Shown here one piece after another: positions 33,201 through 44,562 of a DNA stretch of 64,000 bases (the stretch's first letter is position 1; each line of letters begins with the position of its first letter). A program made the translations under genes and the position numbers. The DNA lies in the NCBI GenBank assembly GCA_021029095.1, contig JAJOHG010000005.1, forward strand, positions 248,001-312,000, read 5' to 3'. Below the pieces are notes generated by a model that had not been told where the DNA came from, made no database searches, and saw only the letters and a program-made list of their open reading frames with translations. The DNA comes from Phellopilus nigrolimitatus. Taxonomy: Eukaryota > Basidiomycota > Agaricomycetes > Hymenochaetales > Hymenochaetaceae.

Positions 33201-35073
33201 GTCTGCGCCGATCCGGCTCAGGACGCCGCCCTCCGAGGAGGTCGAGCTCGAGCACGGCAAGGACGAGGTGCGCCAGCAGGACATCAAGAGCAAGGGAACG
33301 AAAGGCAAGAACGTCGGGTGGAAGGACAGGGAGGAGGCCAACAACGGCAAGGGCAAGGAGAAGGCAGCGGCCGAGTCCGCTATCCTCAACGAGTCGCCGC
33401 TGGGCGTTGCGCTCTCCAAAGAGATTCGGAAAGTCGAGGAAAATCTCCACACTCGCATTGGCCGCCTTATTGCCAAGGAGTTGGACAAGCAACGTATGTG
33501 GGCCGAGCCTCTTCCTTTTCCTTTTTTCTGATTTAAAAATAAAATAGAGCAACGCCTGGAGGACGCACGCGCCAATGAACAAGCGGCCGACTTTGCTCGT
33601 CAAGAGAAGATTCTCAAGCTTATTTCCACTGAGCTCACCAAGAACACGACTCGCGTGGTCGAAGCCGCCGTCAAGGGCGAAGTGCAAAACTCCGTTCTTC
33701 CTTCGCTCGAGAACATCACCAAGACGGAGCTCAAGCTGGCGATCAACACGCAGATTTCGAGAGGACTCAGCGACTCTATCAAGGCAGTACGTCTGGTTCT
33801 TGGCATCGCACATTTCATGTTCAGACTGAATCCTTTCTATTTTCTCATAGACGCTTCCGCCTGAAGTTGAGAGGATGTTCATCAAGCCGGATGTGTCAAA
33901 TCAAATTGCCCGGAACTTGTCCAACTCGCTTTCGCCAGTTATCGAGCGTCATGTGAAAGATACTATTCAGAAGACTTTGATTCCGGCATACCAAGCGCAG
34001 TCTTCTGCCATGCACCAGGACATATCTCGTGAGATCCGCACGGAAATTACGAGCCTCAAGAAAGAGGTCATCTCATGGCAATCTGATGCTCTCCGAGGCC
34101 AAGAGGTGTGTAAAGCTATCAGCTGTTTTATTATCGTTCTTACTGACCGATCTGTGCAGTCCTTGATTCGTGATATGGACCAGGCTATCCGGACATTGTC
34201 CGAGCAAGTCAAGTTCATGACCCTGAACATGCCGACGATGAGCGCGATGAACCATCCCTCTTCAATTCCCTCTCGCACCTCGCCTGGCTCGTCCAACTCT
34301 GCCTTTTCTGCAGGACAGTCGCCGATGGGTCAGCAGCACCACCGCTCGAACAACCTGCCCCCGATGGGCCCGAGCTACCCGCCATCCTACCAACAGGCAC
34401 AGGCGCCGCCCCCGTCATCGTTGCACAACCAATGGTACGGTCCCAGCCTGCCCGGTACGCACGGCGTGCAGCCCGTTGGGCCGCCAATGTCGCAACAGAT
34501 GACGCAGCAGTCCATTCTCCCGCCACCGCCTGCTCCGAAGACGGAGGAATGGGACGATACGTACCTCGCCGTGCTGGGCACGCAGGACCTGAAGCAGCTC
34601 CGCGAGCTGCTGGCGCGCTCCAACCCCGAGGCCATCATGCCGTCGAACGGCGCCGGCCCGCTATCGCAGGCCGTTATCCTTACGCTCGTGCACCGCGTAA
34701 GTTTATGTCCTAGTTTGTTTAAAAATTTGAGCTCGTCTGATGAATACCTATAGCTTGCGGCTGCTATCGGTGAGACTTCGCCGGTCGAGGAAGCGTTCAA
34801 GTCATCCCTGTGGTGGCTGCAGCGTGCATCGACGACGTTGAACACCAACGTAAGTACTTCGAGCAGTATCTGCTTTCCCTCAAGACGCTCACGTTATCCT
34901 CTCTTCAGGACCCGTTGATCTCCCCGTACATCGCACGTGTCCTTCCGAACGTCTCCTCCATGCTGAACACGACGAAGCAGCGCCTCGCCCTGCTCCCCGG
35001 CGGACCGCAGCTGGTCGACACCACGCGCTTGATCTCCGACATCCAGGAGACGCTCAACCGCAAGCCTATGTAA
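30219..35073 (+). CDS. EDC4: enhancer of mRNA decapping Edc4 / Ge-1-like P-body scaffold
   Basis: Scaffold of the decapping complex (Dcp1/Dcp2) in P-bodies. About 1400 residues. Order: disordered Pro/Gln/Ser-rich N part from MDRSNFNVMSLFARA, a short helix EQREQRVRLMQSGNEAQGK, a second disordered part, then WD40-like blades (ALVKVDPTFLPG, VRVISRSSGDRTLL, VTSDGGFVVWELPE, HSVKWHPKDLDTLAVASD, ATISEDSVLTLWN), a Gln/Pro and charged linker, coiled-coil KEIRKVEENLHTRIGRLIAKE, and the Ge-1 helical C domain: NTTRVVEAAVKGEVQNSVLPSLE split over exons, TYLAVLGTQDLKQLRELLAR, GPLSQAVILTLVHRLAA. Stop 35071-35073. Ten or so introns. Start chosen at the first ATG; the open frame upstream lacks one. Confidence 0.85.
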
Positions 35074-35734
35074 AAAAAAAAATTGCGTATGAATTTATTC
35101 AGAATAGTGCAAGCCGCACCACCCCATGCACATGCGCGCCCCTCGCGGCATTTCCCCACGACGTCTCCCTAGGCATCGAGTCAACATGATTCTCCTCTGG
35201 TATGGTATGAGCTGGTTCGTCCCGGGCTGGTCATATGCTGCTACCGCTGCTGCTGCTATTGCTGTTGTTTGTGCTTTTGTGCTGTGCTATACACTCCTCG
35301 ACGGGTTGTTTTTTCCAATAATGTACGAAAAGAATACTGTGGCATTTCATTTTTTAAACATTTTTTTTCCTTTTCCTTTCCTTCTTTTATTTTCTCAGCA
35401 ACTCTTTTCTCTGAATTACTTACAAGTAACGACGCTATGACTTGTTTTACCTGCTCTGTGGATAGCGCAGTAGCCAGTTCTCATGAATCTGATGACCTTT
35501 CTCTCTTTCAATGACAGATTGGATGAAGTATCGTAGCTCGCACCATTTTTCAGCAAGACAGCGCTGGGCCGCGAGAAAGAAAGGCATGTAACTACGTGGT
35601 ATCATAAACAGAACTCAAACCGATCCTAAGAAACGTGGATACATGGAAAATCAGGTCCAGACAGTACAATAAAAACAGATGTGTAGTCCACCGAACGCAT
35701 GTAGACGCAACGTCCACCAAAAGAGATGAACCCG
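35074..35734. other. convergent 3' intergenic region
   Basis: 661 bases with T-rich tracts near 35345-35400. A CTG-rich tract lies at 35238-35268. No gene recognised. Confidence 0.5.
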
Positions 35735-36670
35735 TTACATCGCAATCCCATAATTGATACGCGCTTGCTGCGTCTGCTGAAGCTTTTCGAAGAGCGGTTT
35801 GCTGTAGTCGCTTTGGGAGAAGGGCGGTGGGGGGTCGCCCAAAGACTCCGACGAGCCCTGGCGCGCGACTGCGTACGATCCGAGCGGAGGACCCTTGCGC
35901 GCGCTGTAGTAATTCCTGAACTCCGCGGAGGCCGGTGTGCGGTTCCGCCGCCGCCGCCTGAGGAAGACGAAGAGCGCGAACAGGAGGAGCGCGAATATCG
36001 CAAGGCCGCCGATGACGCCGCCGGCTATGGCGCCTGGATTGCTTTTATGGGCGGTCTGACTCGATGGAGAGGTGGTAGGGTCTGCGTCTGCGCTGGAAGA
36101 AGTGATGAGGGGCGGATTGCTGGAGGACGACGTGTATCCTGTTTGTGATGTTACTGCTGGTGAACCTGTAGTAGCGGACCAAGCTTCTGACGCTGGCGAG
36201 CCTTCAAGCGCTGATTCTGGCTGCATTTTATTAGACTGTGTGCTCGCAGGGCCTGCAGTAGTCGTTGGAGATGAAGACGATCCACTGGTGCTAGCAGTAA
36301 CATCTGAGCTTGCAGGGGATGCCGCTACACCTCCATCTCTTGTCGCTCCTCCAGCTGTTGTTTCCGAATCCACTGTTGGAGTAGATGCTGGGTTCGGAGT
36401 ATTGGAGCTGGATGTTGTCGGTGTCAGGATCAGAGACGACGATGACAATGAGATTGCAGCTACGACAGTATCATAAGATAAATGAGAACTAAGGACGAAG
36501 AAAAAAGACAAACTAGTCGCTGAGTTTGGCTCATTTTCCGTAGGGCTTGGGGAGAAGGGGCGGTCCGTAGCGCCGGGTTCAAACGGTTTAGTAAATGGTG
36601 CACAAGCCGAGGGTTGAGCAGAGCAGTAGGCAGATGCAAAGCTTTGGAATCCCGCTATTCCACCTGGCAT
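35735..36670 (-). CDS. mucin-like single-pass membrane protein
   Basis: Function unknown. Seen in order: a short region with Cys residues (SAYCSAQPSACAPF), a long Ser/Thr/Pro-rich mucin-like stretch, one membrane span (GAIAGGVIGGLAIFALLLFA), a polybasic stop-transfer RRRRRNR, and a short cytosolic tail (YYSARKGPPLGSYAV, PPPPFSQSDYSKPLFEKL). The GG-x-x-GG span plus basic cluster is the usual fungal type I sensor/mucin form. Start at ATG 36670 is uncertain: CCAG|GTGGAATAG just there could be a splice acceptor, so a signal-peptide exon may lie upstream near 36700-36860. A possible intron (GTTTGTC...GTCGTAG) lies near 36515-36460. Confidence 0.6.
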   Translation of the reverse strand: MPGGIAGFQSFASAYCSAQPSACAPFTKPFEPGATDRPFSPSPTENEPNSATSLSFFFVLSSHLSYDTVVAAISLSSSSLILTPTTSSSNTPNPASTPTVDSETTAGGATRDGGVAASPASSDVTASTSGSSSSPTTTAGPASTQSNKMQPESALEGSPASEAWSATTGSPAVTSQTGYTSSSSNPPLITSSSADADPTTSPSSQTAHKSNPGAIAGGVIGGLAIFALLLFALFVFLRRRRRNRTPASAEFRNYYSARKGPPLGSYAVARQGSSESLGDPPPPFSQSDYSKPLFEKLQQTQQARINYGIAM

Positions 36671-37241
36671 ATCACCGTTATCGGTTCCAATGTTATGAGT
36701 CTGGTGCCCCTCGTCTTCTCGAGTGAGCAGGCGTTTGTAAAGAGGGCTGCTTGGGCGCTGGAGTTGAGGGGGTGAACAGAGCGTCGGGCATATAAGATGT
36801 TCATCTCTTCACTGATCATCTTGCAAAACACGCACCGCATCATCATGTCGGAGTTCCTCCTGCAAGAATACACGATTGCTGTGCCTCACTGCCTTTGACT
36901 GTCGTCTAATATGCATGATTTAAGTACAACTGCACAGATTAATCAAGCCCAGATCTATAGCAGGAGCGGCTACCCCATACAAAAATTTCTGACCGAACCA
37001 GCAGCAGGGGACAAGAAGCAAAAGACAGTTGCATCTTCGCCTAAAGTCGAACGCTGCAGCTTGAGCGTCCATCAAATCACTGAACTGCTGCAACCGTCAT
37101 TCAAAATGATCATCAGCTGGCGATCAAGATGCAGAAAGAGCGCACGGTGTCCTCTTCCTAAGCATCCACGTGATCAATGACGTAACGCGTCTACATATTT
37201 ATTGCTCTTGCTGACCTGCTTGCTCAGCGACCGTGCTGCCA
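36671..37241. promoter_or_regulatory. divergent intergenic region with CRE-like and E-box sites
   Basis: 571 bases upstream of both the mucin-like gene and glyoxalase II. CACGTG (near 37168) and TGACGTAAC (near 37180) lie about 60-75 bases upstream of the glyoxalase start, resembling bZIP/CREB and bHLH sites. Upstream exon of the mucin-like gene may overlap the left part. Confidence 0.45.
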
Positions 37242-38333
37242 ATGCTTGCTCTGGCTGCTCGTCGTCACCATCTCTTTCTTAAACCAAGTCAACTCCCAAG
37301 ACCAATTTCTTACTCTAGTGCCAACAGGATGAAGGTCGTTCCCGTCCCCGTGCGCTCTGACAACTATGCCTATCTTCTCATCGACGACACGACAAACAAA
37401 GCAGCAGCGGTTGACCCATACGATATGGAAAAGGTGCAAGCCGCCGCGAAGAAAGAAGGCGTGCAGATTGTCGCCAATCTGACCACTCATCACCACTACG
37501 ATCATAGCGGGGGGAACAAGGTCCGTAAATTTCTTTTGGATTGATGCATGTAGACGTGATCGAATGGCTAACATGGGACTTACAGCGCTTTGTATGTACT
37601 TTAACGAGTGACAAGCTCTGATTGCAAGCAGTCTAATCGGGGAATGCAAGGCGGAGCTTTATCCTGGTGCACCAATCTACGGTGGCTCCACTACAGGTTC
37701 TGCAGATAATATCGTTCAAGACAATAATGAATTTACAATTTCCGAGCAGCTACGCGTGAAGTACGTTGACATCTCCCAGTGCTTTTATTAGCTCACGCCA
37801 TCTCCTTAAGGTGCCTGGCGACTCCCTGCCACACACAGGACTCTATCTGCTACTACATCACGGACAAGGCAAACGCGTCGCAACCTGGCGCCGTTTTTAC
37901 CGGCGATACGCTCTTTCTCGGCGGCTGCGGGCGATTCTTCGAAGGTTCACCAGGCGAGATGCATCGCGCGCTCTCTTATCTCGGCACGCTCCCGGATTCC
38001 ACAATCGTCTACAATGGACACGAATATACCGCGAGTAACGTCGCGTTTGGGAAGAAAGTCGAGCCCAGCGCTCCCGGCCTCGCGGACCTACAAAAGCTCG
38101 CTGATGAGAACAAGATCACGACAGGCAAGAGCACGATCGCCGACGAGAAGAAATGGAACGTGTTCATGCGCTTGAGCAGTCCGGAGGTCCTGTCAGTATC
38201 GCGAGATAATGATATCGACGTGTCTCCATGGCTTATTTTTTTGCTATCCCACAGGAAAGCGGCTGGGGCCAGCGCCGACACGCCCGCGGAGACTGTCATG
38301 GGTATCCTCAGGACCCAGAAAAATAATTTCTAG
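37242..38333 (+). CDS. GLO2: hydroxyacylglutathione hydrolase (glyoxalase II)
   Basis: Hydrolyses S-D-lactoylglutathione in methylglyoxal detoxification. Basic, hydroxylated N terminus (MLALAARRHHLFLKPSQL) suggests a mitochondrial presequence; a second Met before KVVPVPVRSDNYAY could give a cytosolic form. Metallo-beta-lactamase motif THHHYDHSGG, then PGAPIYGGS, CLATPCHTQDSICYYI, FTGDTLFLGGCGRFFEG, VYNGHEYTASN. Splicing of the second join needs a 6-nt exon CGCTTT (37586-37591): AAC AAG | CGC TTT | GCG GAG gives GGNKRFAELYPGAPIYGG, with introns GTCCGT...TTACAG and GTATGT...GCAAG. The direct join is blocked by stops. Last intron GTCAGT...CCACAG joins PEVL to KAAGASADTP. Stop 38331-38333. Confidence 0.93.
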
Positions 38334-38724
38334 TACAATCTATCAATGCGCTGGGGATGATGCAGAAGAATGATTTGAAGGGCAAAGGTTAGGATCAATC
38401 ATTGCTGGAATAGTCTTGCAGTGATATCTCAACTTGTAGCCATCGCATGGACAACTGCAATGTTGTATCTATAAAGAAGAACGAAGAAAGTCAACCATGT
38501 ACAGTGTAGCTTTAGCTTGAAAAAATCCAGCTTCTTGGACACCGGACTCGAGCTCAACTGTGGGTTTATGAGGGTTCAGGTATGTGATTAGTCCTTTACA
38601 ATACACAAAATATCGAAACAGCCACAAGTCACGATCAAGCGAGATCAGCCAAAGAGTCCTAAGAGAAAGAGAAAGAGACAATCGCAACGGTCAACAGACT
38701 TTCCCCACCAAGCTACTATTATTT
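38334..38724. other. convergent 3' intergenic region
   Basis: 391 bases between converging stop codons; nothing recognised. Confidence 0.5.
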
Positions 38725-39605
38725 TCACCGCTTGACAAAAGCCAGGATGGCAGTACGAGCGTACGGAATGTACGAAAGCGTGTACCAGATGTACGCCAGG
38801 AACTGCACAATCACGAGGACTAACGCGACGGCAGGGTCAGTTATGTATAAAACAAGTGATTGCGGATACTCACTGATGCAAAGGAGCTGTTGAGTGCGAC
38901 GAAAGCATGTTTAAGTAAAGAAAGGAAGAGAATGGCATGACGACGGACGCACCCCGCTTCCGATCACAAAAGCGCCAACGAAAATCATGGCTATTGAGGC
39001 GATCAATATGACCGTCGCGACAACGCGAACAGGTTTGAACATCTAAGAAAAGGCACGGGATGCGCTTGAGTGAAGTACAAGAACGTGTCTATGCAGCATA
39101 GCCATACCAGCTTGAGCTGAGAGAAAAACTGTATGCAACAAGCTCGATAAGCAGTCAAATGGCAGACATTTACATGCAAAATCTCACCCCAATAATAAAG
39201 CCCGTCCCAACCAGAGAAACAACTGTCCCTATAACGTACAGCACTTTACGCGTTGTTCGTCCCTCAGTTCAAATGAGAACTATGCAGCCTGTTTCTCCTA
39301 CTCACCATGCAAAAGAAATAAGCCCGCCCAAAATCAAGACAATTGTGCCCAGGAGGCTCAGGACGAAGCCAATAAACGTGCTAGTCCGCACACATTCATG
39401 TTAGCGCATCACATCAAACAGCGCTAACATGCATCCAGGTAATTCGGGGCCCGCTCACCAGCCAGCGAACCCATATAAGCGTGTTGTCCTGCTGAGACCG
39501 AGCTTGGCGAATGCGGACTCGCCCTCAAAGTACTGGTTGTCGGGGATGAGGCCCGACGCAGGTGCTCGCGGCGGACTCGAGATTGAACCAGCCTTTGCCC
39601 GACAT
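38725..39605 (-). CDS. SFT2: Sft2-like vesicle transport membrane protein, frame break at N terminus
   Basis: Four-span Golgi protein of the Got1/Sft2 family, acting in endosome-to-Golgi transport. Seen: FAKLGLSRTTRLYGFAGW, then spans GFVLSLLGTIVLILGGLISF, VVSLVGTGFIIG, FFSQLKLMFKPVRVVATVI with ASIAMIFVGAFVIGSG, and the family end LVIVQFLAYIWYTLSYIPYA. Six exons with good sites; stop 38725-38727. MSGKGWFNLES begins at ATG 39605, but the body (PRAPASGLIPDNQYFEGE) is one base out of frame; deleting one C in GAGTCCGCC (about 39570) joins them. No intron fits. Upstream the body frame has no nearby ATG. Confidence 0.82.
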
Positions 39606-39975
39606 TTTCTGCTATGTGTCTTTCTATCTTCGTTGGGGTGATATGGGTGTCTGCGAAGCGCCGAAAGGCAACTATGGGACTGTCGTAAGTTGAAAGTTTA
39701 GACAAAGACTGGTCGACAGAATGCAGCTCGAAGCCGCTGGTGATGAAGAGGAGGTGTAAATGCTGTGCCAGCAGCTGGAACGATGGAAGCTCTTCGTTGA
39801 AACGGCGGTGTGTGCTGCGCCTGTGACGCGTCGATTTGTTCCCACGATTGCTATAAAACAATGCTTAAACGCACAAAAAGAGGAAATCATAGTATCATAC
39901 TGCAAGCAGGCTGGATACGAGAAGATACAGATTATAACAAACATAAATGTATGGAAAAAGGGGCGCTACAACAAT
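39606..39975. other. intergenic, upstream of SFT2
   Basis: 370 bases, SFT2 5' flank and the 3' flank of the SRP receptor gene. No further feature. Confidence 0.5.
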
Positions 39976-42680
39976 TTAGTCGCTAAGTAGAGCCTGTACA
40001 ACGTTGGACACGCGGAGCTGACGCAGGTCGGTATATGTCTGTAAATTTAACAGTAAGGCTTAGTTGTCAATCGGGAGTCAAAGCCAGCTTACCTGACCGC
40101 AGCCAACAAAAAGAATGGGCTGTCCGGTAACATAAGTCATGGACAGCGCAGCGCCAACCTACAAATGGGGGGCCTCAGGTAAGTAACGTGCTTTAATGGT
40201 AAGAATCAGAGAACAGACTTGCTTTGTCGTCAACCGTGTCCCACTTCGTGACAAGCATGCCGTCGATCCCGCGACCCCTCCCAGTAGCCCCAGAAATAGA
40301 AGAAAAGTCCCGCAGTGCGCGATCGAATTTGGACAGCTGGTCGACAGCTTCGTTGCCCACGAGCGCTTCGCCGACAAAGATGATCTTGTCGGGGCTATTC
40401 GTCGCGACGAGCTGTACATATAAGGAGTATCGAGTAAGATTCGAATACTCAAGCTTCGTGAGTTTATTATTTACCTTCGCGAGGGCTCGCATCAAGGGCT
40501 GGAGATATCAAACCGACATTCAGAATGATAAAGCAAGTAAATGAACGGCGAATGTACCTCATTGTCTTGCATCCGCCCAGCAGTGTCGATAAGGACGACA
40601 TCGAAATCATGGTCCTTCGCTGTTCATTATCTATTAGAGAAGATGTAAAAGCTTCTGCAAGATGGTTACCATATGTTATAGCCTCCTTAGCGATACCCGC
40701 AGCATCTTTTCCGTACCCTCTTTCGAAAAGTTCCACACCGCCCTTCCCATCAGGCCCACTCACATCGAGCATTCCGAGGTTGCGGACGTGGACTCTCAAC
40801 TGCTCAACGGCGCCGCTCCTGTGAGAACAAAGAGTTATAACAAGACCGTCAGAGTTCACATCTCGTTTGAGGAAGCGGAATCCCACAGCTGCGCACCGGA
40901 ATGTATCGCATGCAGCAATCAATACTTTAAACCCATTCTGTATCAACCAGAAGCACACTTTCGACAGATTGGTGCTCTTGCCGACGCCATTCACGCCCAC
41001 GAAAACGATACTGTAAGGCAAGCGCTGCTGAGTCGACGGCAGGGGCGCCGACAACTTGGTCCGGATTGATAAAAGGAGGTCCGTTGATGTGCCAGGAGTC
41101 AAAATTCGCGTTAGAGACGTCGAGAGCGCTTGTCGCACAGTCGTGTTGATGGCTATCAAACTAAAATAAAGTGTAAGCGACAGGGCAAACAATATGTGAA
41201 TAATGCTTTACTCTGGAATCCGCCGACCTTCTTCCCTACAAGGCCTTCCCCTACTCCTTCACAAATCTTATCCGCAATATCCATCGCCACGTTTTTCTTC
41301 ATCAAATGCTGCTTCATGCCCTCTAATACCGACTTCAAATCGTTATCTGTCAACACCTTCGACCCTGTCAAGCGCGCAAAGATTGAGCCTAGCGCGCCCA
41401 AGGATCCGCTAGACTTTGCCGCCTGTGTTTCCTGTTGCTGTTGCTGCGCGGCCAGTGTGCGGGCGACGAAGTCGCTCGCACCATCCTTGTCTCTCGTGAA
41501 CTCCCAGTCCTTCACCTCATAAAGTCCGTCTTGGCCACGCGTTCCCAGCGAGGCCTGGTCCACAAGTGAAGTGAGGTCGAGAGATGCAGCAGCGCTGCCT
41601 GCTGCAGGCTTGTCAGTGCTGAAATCGAGCGAAGCCATATCATCTTCTGTAGGGGCTTCATACCCCCATTTGCGCTGGTTCTTTGGTTTAATTTTCTTCT
41701 TGGATGGGGTGTCGGTGCTTTAATTCAAAAAAAAAAGTGAGATTGAAAGTAGTAAAGGGAAATAGACAAACGTACTCCGAAGGGGGAAGACTGTCTCTTC
41801 CGCTTCCAGATTCCACACGCCCCACCCCTCTTCGCCTGCCTTTGCCCCGCAGCCTATTTTTCAGTGCTTGCACATTCCGCGCTATCTGCTCTTCGTCGAG
41901 GGGCGCGTCCGGCGCGTTAGTCGGTTCTACCAATAGGTCAGAGCAATGTAAAAGGAAGGAAGAGGGTGCAGAATGCACCTGTGGCAGTTTCGTCTGAAGG
42001 AGGGGTGATAGGGCTCCTCGATGTGACCCGTAGGCCTAACTTTAGACCTCCTGTCCTATTATCTAAAGTCAGGGAAAGATTCTCCTTCTGCGCATGTCGC
42101 CAGCACCCACCTGAGCAGCCTTAGTCTCCAAGCCTCTGAGGACTTTGTCAAACACCTTGTCCCAGCCCTCAAACGCTTTCGAAAAGTCCCAGGTCTGGAG
42201 CAGACTCGCACGCGCGGACTTGTTGTTCAGGGCGTGGAGCGACGCGACGAAGGTCGCGAGAAACGGTTCGAAGAGCTTGACGAAGAGCGCCTTGATGGCG
42301 GTGAGGAGGTCCTCGACATATGTGAGCTGCAGTATGCGCTGGTACGCGACCTGAGTGCAAGCTCAGTCACGGGCAGCCGAGCAGTCTGACTATCGAGAGA
42401 ACGCACGACAAATATGAGCTCGAGCTCATTGACGAAGGTCCACCGGATCGCATAGCCATCCTTCTCATATTTATCCTCGCCGCTACGACCTTCAATAAGG
42501 ACGTCGCGGATGAGCGAATTGACCGGGGAGGTTGCGGGATTGGACACGGCTTGTGCTGCGGTCGGTGTGAAGGACCGCGACCAGAGAACAACTCCGCCTG
42601 ATAGACTATTTCAGCGGACAAAGTGAGCACTACGAGGGAGTCGACAGACCTTTGTGGGATATCGAGCAGTGGTCGAGCAT
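39976..42680 (-). CDS. SRP101: signal recognition particle receptor alpha subunit (SRP101/SRPRA)
   Basis: ER GTPase that docks the ribosome-SRP complex. N-terminal SRX domain MLDHCSISHKGGVVLWSRSF, DGYAIRWTFVNELELIFV, YQRILQLTYVEDLLTAIKAL for binding the beta subunit; a basic linker with KNRLRGKGRRRG and KPKNQRKWGYEAP; an N domain (LEGMKQHLMKKNVAMDIADK); and the G domain: P-loop GVNGVGKSTNLSK, DTFR with GAVEQLRVH, DTAGRMQDNEPLMRAL, TKWDTVDDK, QPILFVGCGQTYTDLRQLR. The G4 motif has Trp where TKFD is usual. Start ATG 42678-42680 in a 31-nt exon, stop TAA 39976-39978; about ten introns. A CACGTG sits 80-90 bases upstream (42762). Confidence 0.96.
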
Positions 42681-42796
42681 GCTGTTTAGATTTCTTTGGA
42701 AGTGTTCGAGCACGGAATCCGTGAGGGTAGCTGAAGCTGTGACGCGTTCTTCGTGTGCTGATCACGTGGTCTGCTCTAAGATGTGCACGAACATCT

Positions 42797-42868
42797 TCTC
42801 TGGTAGTATATCGGATTAGTACACGCGCCTGTCACGCGCGAGAGCGGGGTTCGACTCCCCGCCAGAGA
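42797..42868 (+). tRNA. tRNA-Asp (GTC), no intron
   Basis: 72 bases. Acceptor TCTCTGG pairs with CCAGAGA, anticodon arm CGCGC-CTGTCAC-GCGCG with anticodon GTC, T arm GCGGG-GTTCGAC-TCCCGC-type. Lies in the gap between the divergent end of cyclin L and the SRP receptor start. Confidence 0.95.
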
Positions 42869-42936
42869 GTTAGGCCCACTTGTATCCTTTTCCTTTGTTT
42901 TTCAATCTGCCTTGTGTCCAGAGAGATAACATTCTG

Positions 42937-43993
42937 CTACGAAGCGATTTCATTGCTCTGCGTCCTATTGTCTACCCACTTCCGGACATCTCTCTTAGTT
43001 ACCAAGCCCATCGGCCTCACAACCTCCTCCGCGCTCCGCCGGCGGTACAACCTCATGATATGCCCAGCGACGCTCCAGACGTCCTCCCACTCCGCGTCGA
43101 AGAGCTCCCACCAGCAGTTCGGCGGCTTGGACGGAAGAGGAATGCGCAGGTGCCGAGTCGTCAGGAGAATAGCTGCGCTGACGATGGTGGGGACGGGATA
43201 GAGAGCGTAGACAGGTGTTTGTAGCCTGCGAAGGAGTTAGAATGTACGGGGAAACGGGCACGGAAGAGGGACAAACGCGTCATTGAGATACCCCCACGCT
43301 CTCTGAGATACTTCTTCGCGGTTAACAAGGCCGAGAACACGAAGGTAGTTCACAAGCGTGCCGTAGGGGAGCACGACGTGCACGTTGAACCCGAGGCGCT
43401 TGAGGATCTGCATCTCGACGACGACCAGCGCGTCCTTCAGGTCATAGAATGCCTGCGCAAAGTAGCTCATAGGCGTGTACTTGAAGTCCGGGAGCACCGC
43501 AGCGGCGGTGGGGCCCAGACGCGCCTTCGCAGCTGCGCTGCGCTCGTGGGCGGCGCGCTGGAGGAGCAGGTCGTACACGTTGATGAGGTCACGCATGCGG
43601 ATTGGGCACTCCTCGAGCTTGGATGCGAGGTAAAGGGCACCCATCCCAACATCCTAGGAGATTTGTTAGGAGACTAGGAATCGATAAACAAAAAGAAAAA
43701 CTGACTCCGATCCCGAATTGCTTCAAGGACGTGACATACCAGAACCGCTGGAAGAGGATCTGAGCAGTCGCCATCGCCACTTGCTTTCTATCGTTCGATT
43801 TATAATCTTAGTATATGTATATTTGGTAGAGCACGAGACAAACGAACTGCTTTAGCAGCATTCCTGCTTGCTGGATGAGTTTGCAGCCGAATGAGCGCAG
43901 GTCCTCCTCGAGATCTGCCGGGATGCCATCCTCGCCCGACGGCGTGCGTTCGATTTGTGACAGCGAAGCGAGCGGATACAAAGCAGTCGACAT
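42937..43993 (-). CDS. cyclin L-like (RNA-processing cyclin)
   Basis: Cyclin of the L group, partner of CDK11-type kinases in splicing and transcription. Cyclin box: LRSFGCKLIQQAGMLLK, VAMATAQILFQRFWYVTSL, MGALYLASKLEECPIRMRDL, DLKDALVVVEMQILKRLGF, WGYLNDALQTPVYALYPVPT, CWWELFDAEWEDVWSV, GHIMRLYRRRSAEE. Start MSTALYPLASLSQIE; stop TAG 42937-42939 after RKWVDNRTQSNEIAS. No RS-rich tail follows, so the protein is short (about 300 residues), as often in fungi. Five or so exons; the first joins LLKQF to QVAMATAQ (phase 0). The start coordinate may be off by one because of a homopolymer. Confidence 0.92.
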
Positions 43994-44130
43994 CTGCTGT
44001 GCCACTTGACTCCCTCACACCAGAGCGGCTAGCAACTACATAAACCTCCGGAGACGATGTTGAAGGTAAGCTGCTGAGATTTAGAATGTGGCAGAGGTCA
44101 CGTGTATGTATACTCCTTTTTACACCACGA

Positions 44131-44562
44131 GTCCTTTAGACACCCCACTTCTTCTTTCTTAACTCTCGTTGTCTCTACCTGACATTTTATATGCATCCTC
44201 AGCCAAGGGCTTTCTACCCCTATATATAAGAGAAATTTTTCATCGGTATAATCTTTAGAGCAGAAAATGTACCAAAGTTAGCATTTCTTCAACATGATGC
44301 AATCAAAATCTTTGATTACTAATTATTTTACATTATTGACTGTCCTAAAAATTGCATGGAAATATGCAGCATAGGAAACACTTCATTTGTCCCTTTGAGT
44401 TTAGTTATGAGTAGAACACAGAGCAGGGACGCGCGCCGTCACCTGTTTACGCGGTGTGAAATCTAAATACTATTTCGGCGGCGAACCGTCTATAGCAAAG
44501 ACTTTCTGCAGCCACCTTTAGCTTTACTAACAATATGATGGATTCAGAAAGCAAAAAGACAT
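44131..44562 (+). repeat. duplicated gene 5' region, copy A
   Basis: About 430 bases of upstream sequence plus the first codons of the next gene, matching 49656-50033 plus 51263-51298. Shared landmarks in the same order: TTTAGACACC, ATTTTATATGCAT, CAGCCAAGG, TATATA box, GAGCAGAAAATGT, CATGATGC, AAAATTGCATGGAAATATG, TTTGTCCCTTTGAGTTTAG, GGGACGCGCGCCGTCA, and finally ATGGATTCAGAA. Small indels separate the copies. It carries a TATATATAAG box near 44220. Confidence 0.88.

Noticed and set aside
32401..33885. 494-residue minus-strand open frame inside EDC4
   Set aside because: Antisense to a well-supported gene, GC-rich and Arg/Leu/Glu-rich, no motifs; a shadow of the coding strand.
44131..44562. 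Solo LTR interpretation of the duplicated block
   Set aside because: Match runs through a start codon into coding text and I see no TG...CA ends or flanking duplication shared by both copies.
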